Assembly (NCBI GenBank): GCA_963839815.1
Contig: CAWIWF010000008.1
Location: forward strand, 1 to 64,000
Reading direction: 5' to 3'
DNA from: JACVRM01 sp963839815
GTDB taxonomy: Bacteria; Actinomycetota; Thermoleophilia; Gaiellales; Gaiellaceae
Length of the DNA: 64,000 nt
A program made the position numbers and the translations under genes. Each line of letters opens with the position of its first letter. The first letter of the stretch is position 1. Below, piece by piece: positions 60,477-64,000 of this stretch. The notes under the pieces were generated by a model. The model saw nothing but the letters and a program-made list of their open reading frames with translations, was not told the DNA's origin and made no database searches.

Positions 60477-60595
60477 GCGACGGCGGATTGTGGCAGCCGC
60501 CAGGGCAGGTGGAGCGGCGCCCGGTGGCGAGAGGCATCCTCGCCCGCGCGGCGAAACAGGCTCAGGCCCGACCACTTGCTGCCGATACAGCCGCC

Positions 60596-61078
60596 ATGCC
60601 CACCAACCGCACCGCCTTCGAGGAGCTCTGGCAGGCCGTCTGCGAGCAGCCGCCTGCGACGAGCGCCGGCGACGAGGAACTGGCCCGGCTCGCGCAGACG
60701 CTGACGGTCGCGCCCGCCGCGGACGAGGAGGAGCGGGCATGGGCGCTGAACGCATTGGCCGCGGCACTCGCGACCCTCGGTCATCCCGGCGAGGCGCTCG
60801 CGGTGCTGCGGGCCTCGGTCCGGCTGGACGCCTCGCACGAGGCCCGGCTCGCGTCACTCGCCTGTGCGGCGGTCATCCGGGCCGACCAGGGCGAGACGGG
60901 CGACGCCGCGCGCCTCGCGCGCATGGTCGAGGACGGGTGCGGCGACTCGGTACTGCTGCGCGCACTCGGCCGGGCGCTCGCCGAGCGGGCGCGAGCCTCG
61001 GGCGACGAGGAGTTGGCCGACGCCGCGTGCGACTGCCTGCGCTGGGCCGACCTCGAGTCGGCGTACGCGGCCTCCTAG
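60596..61078 (+). CDS. Hypothetical helical-repeat protein
   Basis: A 160-residue all-helical protein (EELARLAQTLTVAPAADEEE, ALAAALATLGHPGEALAVLR, ARLASLACAAVIRADQGE) with a TPR-like pattern. No signal or membrane helix. ATG at 60596. Divergent from the channel gene with 119 bp between; that gap holds both promoters but no box I would call. Confidence 0.6.
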   Translation: MPTNRTAFEELWQAVCEQPPATSAGDEELARLAQTLTVAPAADEEERAWALNALAAALATLGHPGEALAVLRASVRLDASHEARLASLACAAVIRADQGETGDAARLARMVEDGCGDSVLLRALGRALAERARASGDEELADAACDCLRWADLESAYAAS

Positions 61079-61262
61079 AACGCCGGCAGAAGGCGCCATC
61101 GCCGCGACCCGCGCTGCGGCGAGTGGACCCGGCCCTCCTCGCTTGCAACAGACTGTTGCTAGCCCCCGAGCGCCGGTGCGTGCCGCGGTAGCAGCCGCTT
61201 AGAGACGCCCCTGCCGTGGACGCCCAGACGCTCGCGGGTACCAGCGTGTGGCCGGCTCGCCG

Positions 61263-61607
61263 CTAGTGAATGGGATCAGGCGGCTCGGGGAGCGGATCAG
61301 GCACCGGATCCGGCAGCGGCGACGGATCGGGTGGCATCGGCGACGGCACCGGCTCGGGCACAGGGCGGGGCGGCTCGGGGCTCGGATACTCGCCCAGAGC
61401 GGACACGAACCGGCTGTCTCGGCGGAGCCGGGCTTCGCCCGGCGCAGCCACGACGCGCGAAGGCGCGGCTGCGATCACGAGAGCCCGCTGGAGATCGTCA
61501 TGGCGTCGCAGGCGCCGGATCTCCGGCGGGAGAGCGGCGACGGATCGGGTGGCATCGGCGACGGCACCGGCTCGGGCGCGGGGCGGCTCGGGGTTCGGAA
61601 GCTCCAT
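61263..61607 (-). CDS. Pro-rich hypothetical protein, probably decayed
   Basis: A 114-residue frame starting at an ATG coupled to the upstream stop (TGATG). Its C-terminal third is a PEPxP repeat (PEPPRPVPEPVPSPMPPDPS). The same DNA occurs again near the start of the gene (about 61533-61578), but there it is read out of frame because five bases differ in spacing. In the original frame that copy too would read PEPVPSPMPPDPSPL. So a duplicated Pro-rich segment lost its frame, and the middle part is unlikely to be a real domain. Confidence 0.4.
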   Translation of the reverse strand: MELPNPEPPRARAGAVADATRSVAALPPEIRRLRRHDDLQRALVIAAAPSRVVAAPGEARLRRDSRFVSALGEYPSPEPPRPVPEPVPSPMPPDPSPLPDPVPDPLPEPPDPIH

Positions 61608-61990
61608 CAGGGGGCGATCGCGGTCGGTTCGATCCAGATCTTGACACGCCGCTCGCCCGGCTTTAGGCGGAACGGATGTGTCCGGCCGTACTTGAGCGCG
61701 AGCTGGTTGATGTGCTCGAGCGCCTCGTCCCCCTCAACGCGCCGGACGACACGGCCGCGGATGTCGACGTGCTGGTACGGGTCGTCCTGGGGCGAGATCG
61801 AGAGCGCAACCCGCGCTCCCTCCTGCATCGCGCGGTCCTTCACCCGACCGAGCGCCGTGTTCACGAGCACGTGGCGGCCGTCGGTGTCCACCCACACGGG
61901 TGAGACGTGCGGGCCGCGGTCGTCCACCGCCAGGAAGCCGAAGTTGCGCCCCTCGAGCAGGTGGACGGCGCGTTCGGTCAGCTCGGGCAT
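61607..61990 (-). CDS. PPOX-class (F420/FMN-dependent) flavin-fold protein
   Basis: A 127-residue split-barrel protein of the pyridoxamine-5'-phosphate-oxidase-like class (TIGR03618 type). LLEGRNFGFLAVDDRGPHVSPVWVDTDGRHVLVNTALGR is the family core, then KDRAMQEGARVALSISPQDDPYQHVDIRGRV. Members bind F420 or FMN. ATG at 61990. Its stop overlaps the start of the Pro-rich frame. Confidence 0.87.
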   Translation of the reverse strand: MPELTERAVHLLEGRNFGFLAVDDRGPHVSPVWVDTDGRHVLVNTALGRVKDRAMQEGARVALSISPQDDPYQHVDIRGRVVRRVEGDEALEHINQLALKYGRTHPFRLKPGERRVKIWIEPTAIAP

Positions 61991-62071
61991 AGACGCCCCC
62001 TAATACCGCATTGCGCGCATTCCGAATCGAAGACCCTCAGCGGTGCCGGTCCTGGTGCCGATAGACGGGTC

Positions 62072-62371
62072 GTGAAGGCCGTCGACTGGAACGACCTCGA
62101 CCTGACCGCGCTCGCCGGACAACTTCGCCGCGGACGCCGCGACCCGGACGCGGAGCGGCTGATCGTCGCCTTCGAGCACGCGCTCGAGCTCGCCCGTGCC
62201 GACGGAGCTTTCCTCGACGACCTCCTCGTCGCGGTCGTCTGCCTGCTCGCGCATGCGGAGGGCACGACCCCGCGCGACGTGCTCGAGACCTGCTTCCGCC
62301 GCGCCATGCCGGACACGCGTTGGCGCTCCGAGCTCGCCCCGTTGCTCGCCGAGCCGGGTACCAGCGCCTAG
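62072..62371 (+). CDS. Small hypothetical protein
   Basis: A 99-residue all-helical protein: VDWNDLDLTALAGQLRRGRRDPDAE, RLIVAFEHALELARADGAFLDDLLVAVVCLLAHAE, PRDVLETCFRRAMPDTRWRSEL. No recognised family. GTG at 62072, 4 nt after TAGACG. Its stop shares a CTAG with the stop of the convergent membrane gene. Confidence 0.6.
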   Translation: MKAVDWNDLDLTALAGQLRRGRRDPDAERLIVAFEHALELARADGAFLDDLLVAVVCLLAHAEGTTPRDVLETCFRRAMPDTRWRSELAPLLAEPGTSA

Positions 62372-63063
62372 GGCGCCGGCTCGTACGCGGGCTCCGCGGC
62401 CGCTGCCGGACGGTCGCCGCGCAGGTAGAGCAGGACGCCGACGGCGACGAGCCAGACGGGAAGGACGAAGATCAGCGCGATCCAGCCGATCGGTGCGATC
62501 AGGAGCCAGACGCCGAGCAGGATGCTCGCCCAGCCGAGCCAGCGCGGGAGCGCGAGCCTGCGGCTGAGCACCGCGATGCTCGTCGCGAGCACGAGCAGCG
62601 ACGCCGCGTACATGGTCGCGACGAAGAATCCGTCGGTCGCGAAGTAGAGGGCCTGTGCCGCGGCAGGCTCCAGCTCGGCGTCCCCGTCCTCGCCGGCGAA
62701 CGCACCTCCGATCTGCGCGGCGGGGAGCGACATCGCAAACAGCGCGGCTCCAAGCCCCGAGCCGAACACGACCGAGCCGAGCCGCGAGGGGGCGCCGCCG
62801 TCGATCCGCGCGCGGAGCGTCGAGACGAACCAGATCAGGAGCAGCGAGCCGGCCATGAGGAACATGGAGCCGAGGTAGATGTTGAGCTCGTCCCCCTGGA
62901 AGAACGCGAGCGCCTCGGCCGCGGTGCCGCTGTCCGGCGAGTTGTCGGCAGCCTCGATCGTGAAGACTCCGGCCGCCCAGAGGATCACCGTGCCGATCGC
63001 CGTGAGCGGTGACCAACGCGCCCAGTCGTCCCAGCGCGTCGCGCGAGCCGTGTCCACCGCCAT
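62368..63063 (-). CDS. DUF4386-like membrane protein
   Basis: A 231-residue protein with six predicted helices, e.g. SPLTAIGTVILWAAGVFTIE, LGSMFLMAGSLLLIWFVSTL, LGSVVFGSGLGAALFAMSLP and IAPIGWIALIFVLPVWLVAV, with an acidic loop (FAGEDGDAELEPAAA). This matches the DUF4386 family in layout. Function unknown. Confidence 0.65.
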   Translation of the reverse strand: MAVDTARATRWDDWARWSPLTAIGTVILWAAGVFTIEAADNSPDSGTAAEALAFFQGDELNIYLGSMFLMAGSLLLIWFVSTLRARIDGGAPSRLGSVVFGSGLGAALFAMSLPAAQIGGAFAGEDGDAELEPAAAQALYFATDGFFVATMYAASLLVLATSIAVLSRRLALPRWLGWASILLGVWLLIAPIGWIALIFVLPVWLVAVGVLLYLRGDRPAAAAEPAYEPAP

Positions 63064-63157
63064 CTGCTTGCCTCCTCGTCGGGGTCGGGGTCGGGGGTGA
63101 TGGTGGCGTCGGCGCCGGACGGCGGGGCAGCCGGCGGCTACCCGCCGGAGGCCCTCC

Positions 63158-63163
63158 TACAAT
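63158..63163 (+). promoter_or_regulatory. -10-like box (TACAAT) of dnaE, leaderless type
   Basis: TACAAT, close to the sigma-70 consensus, ends 9 nt before the GTG at 63173. Confidence 0.5.
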
Positions 63164-63172
63164 CGACCTCCC

Positions 63173-64000
63173 GTGCCCGAGGCCACCTTCGTCCACCTGC
63201 ACGTCCACTCCGAGTTCTCGATCCTCGACGGGGCGTGCCGCATCCCTGCGCTCGCCGCGCGGGCGGCCGAGCTCGAGATGCCGGCTGTCGCGCTGACCGA
63301 CCACGGCTCGCTCGCCGGGGCGGTTGAGCTCTACCGGCAGGCGGGCAAGCAGGGCATCAAGCCGCTGATCGGCTGCGAGGTCTACGTCGCCGACGACCGC
63401 CGCGCCCAGGCGAAGGGCTACGCGCACCTGACGCTGCTCGCCGAGTCCAACGAGGGTTATGCCAACCTGATCAAGCTCGCCTCGCTCGGCTACCTCGAGG
63501 GCTACTACTACAAGCCGCGCGTCGACTGGGAGCTGCTCGAGCAGCACGGCACCGGGCTCGTAGCGCTTTCCGGCTGCCTCTCGGGGCGGGTCTGCAAGGC
63601 GCTCGAGGAAGGTCGCGACCGCGACGCCGAGGCCGAGCTCGACCGGCTGGCGCAGGTCTTCGGCCGCGACGACGTCTACGTCGAGATGCAGAACGCCGGC
63701 ATGGACGTGCAGGCGCGGATCAACCCGCTGCTCGCCGATCTCGCCGAGCGCCGCGGGCTGCCGCTCGTCGCCACCGGCGACGTGCACTACCTGCGTGCGG
63801 AGGACGCCCGCGCGCACGAGGCACTGCTCTGCATCCAGTCAGGCGACTCGCTCAAGAACCCGAATCACTGGCGCTTCGACACCGACCAGTTCTTCTTCAA
63901 GACGCCGGCCGAGATGGCGCTCGACTTCCCGGGCCACGAGGCGGCCATGCGGCGGACGCTCGAGATCGCCGAGCGCTGCAACGTCACCATGGAGCTCGGC
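63173..64000 (+). CDS. dnaE: DNA polymerase III alpha subunit, 5' part
   Basis: The first 276 residues of replicative DNA polymerase III alpha; the gene runs out of the window. The PHP domain is visible: FVHLHVHSEFSILDGACRIP, ALTDHGSLAGAVEL, IGCEVYVADDR, LTLLAESNEGYANLIKLAS, YYYKPRVDWELLE, VALSGCLSG and LVATGDVHYL. The His/Asp set of an active PHP phosphatase/exonuclease site appears kept (HLHVH, TDHG, GDVHY), as in polymerases that proofread with this domain. GTG start at 63173. Confidence 0.95.
   Translation, partial: MPEATFVHLHVHSEFSILDGACRIPALAARAAELEMPAVALTDHGSLAGAVELYRQAGKQGIKPLIGCEVYVADDRRAQAKGYAHLTLLAESNEGYANLIKLASLGYLEGYYYKPRVDWELLEQHGTGLVALSGCLSGRVCKALEEGRDRDAEAELDRLAQVFGRDDVYVEMQNAGMDVQARINPLLADLAERRGLPLVATGDVHYLRAEDARAHEALLCIQSGDSLKNPNHWRFDTDQFFFKTPAEMALDFPGHEAAMRRTLEIAERCNVTMELG

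Overview
The window is a very G+C-rich bacterial chromosome segment. It has GTG-rich starts, densely packed and often overlapping genes, actinobacterial-type envelope proteins and F420/PPOX-type proteins. It most resembles a deep-branching actinomycete of the class Thermoleophilia (Gaiellales or Solirubrobacterales type); that placement is an inference from gene content and base composition. I see no rRNA, no tRNA, no transposase, no phage module and no CRISPR array. Several single-base lesions near short C or G runs, one of them in the essential gene pheS, suggest a draft or metagenome-derived sequence.

Region 1 (1-16.7 kb) looks like a catabolic and uptake island for an amino-acid-like compound. 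It holds an aldo/keto reductase end, an ornithine-cyclodeaminase-like and a threonine-dehydratase-like enzyme pair, a creatinase-type M24 protein, two tandem ketopantoate-reductase-family enzymes, a DsrE-like protein and an EamA transporter. A complete branched-chain amino-acid type ABC importer follows (binding protein, LivH, LivM, LivG, LivF, second binding protein), its operon ending in a class V aminotransferase. An HxlR regulator closes the region. Region 2 (16.7-25.5 kb) carries Lon protease with a palindromic operator-like site, a YeaQ-type membrane protein, a secreted zinc protease, an enolase-superfamily enzyme, a secreted protein, an XRE-TPR regulator and a CBS-domain protein.

Region 3 (25.6-38.4 kb) is the translation block: thrS, infC-rpmI-rplT, an rRNA 2'-O-methyltransferase, and pheS-pheT. 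Accessory genes sit between tsnR and pheS (a broken SnoaL-like gene, MOSC, VOC, DUF2207 with LemA, a methyltransferase). pheS is preceded by a leader peptide with two competing RNA helices and is itself broken by a one-base deletion. Region 4 (38.4-43.4 kb) has a tandem cupredoxin, an operon of small envelope proteins ending in a YihY/BrkB protein, an M14 carboxypeptidase and a PRC-barrel protein.

Region 5 (43.4-55.2 kb) is the 2-oxoacid dehydrogenase locus: E1-alpha, E1-beta, E2, then a VOC protein, a frameshifted FAD oxidoreductase and a large adenylate-cyclase/ATPase/TPR protein, then E3. Region 6 (55.2-64 kb) starts with about 1 kb of non-coding DNA holding a candidate structured RNA with its own promoter and terminator, a 127-bp tandem repeat and dispersed hairpin repeats. 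After it come a glycosidase-like protein, malate synthase, a voltage-gated sodium-channel-like protein, small proteins and the 5' part of dnaE.

Three genome-wide habits stand out: leaderless-type promoters (TANNNT 6-10 nt before the start codon), at least two dispersed hairpin-repeat families, and convincing CTG start codons in CTGA overlaps.
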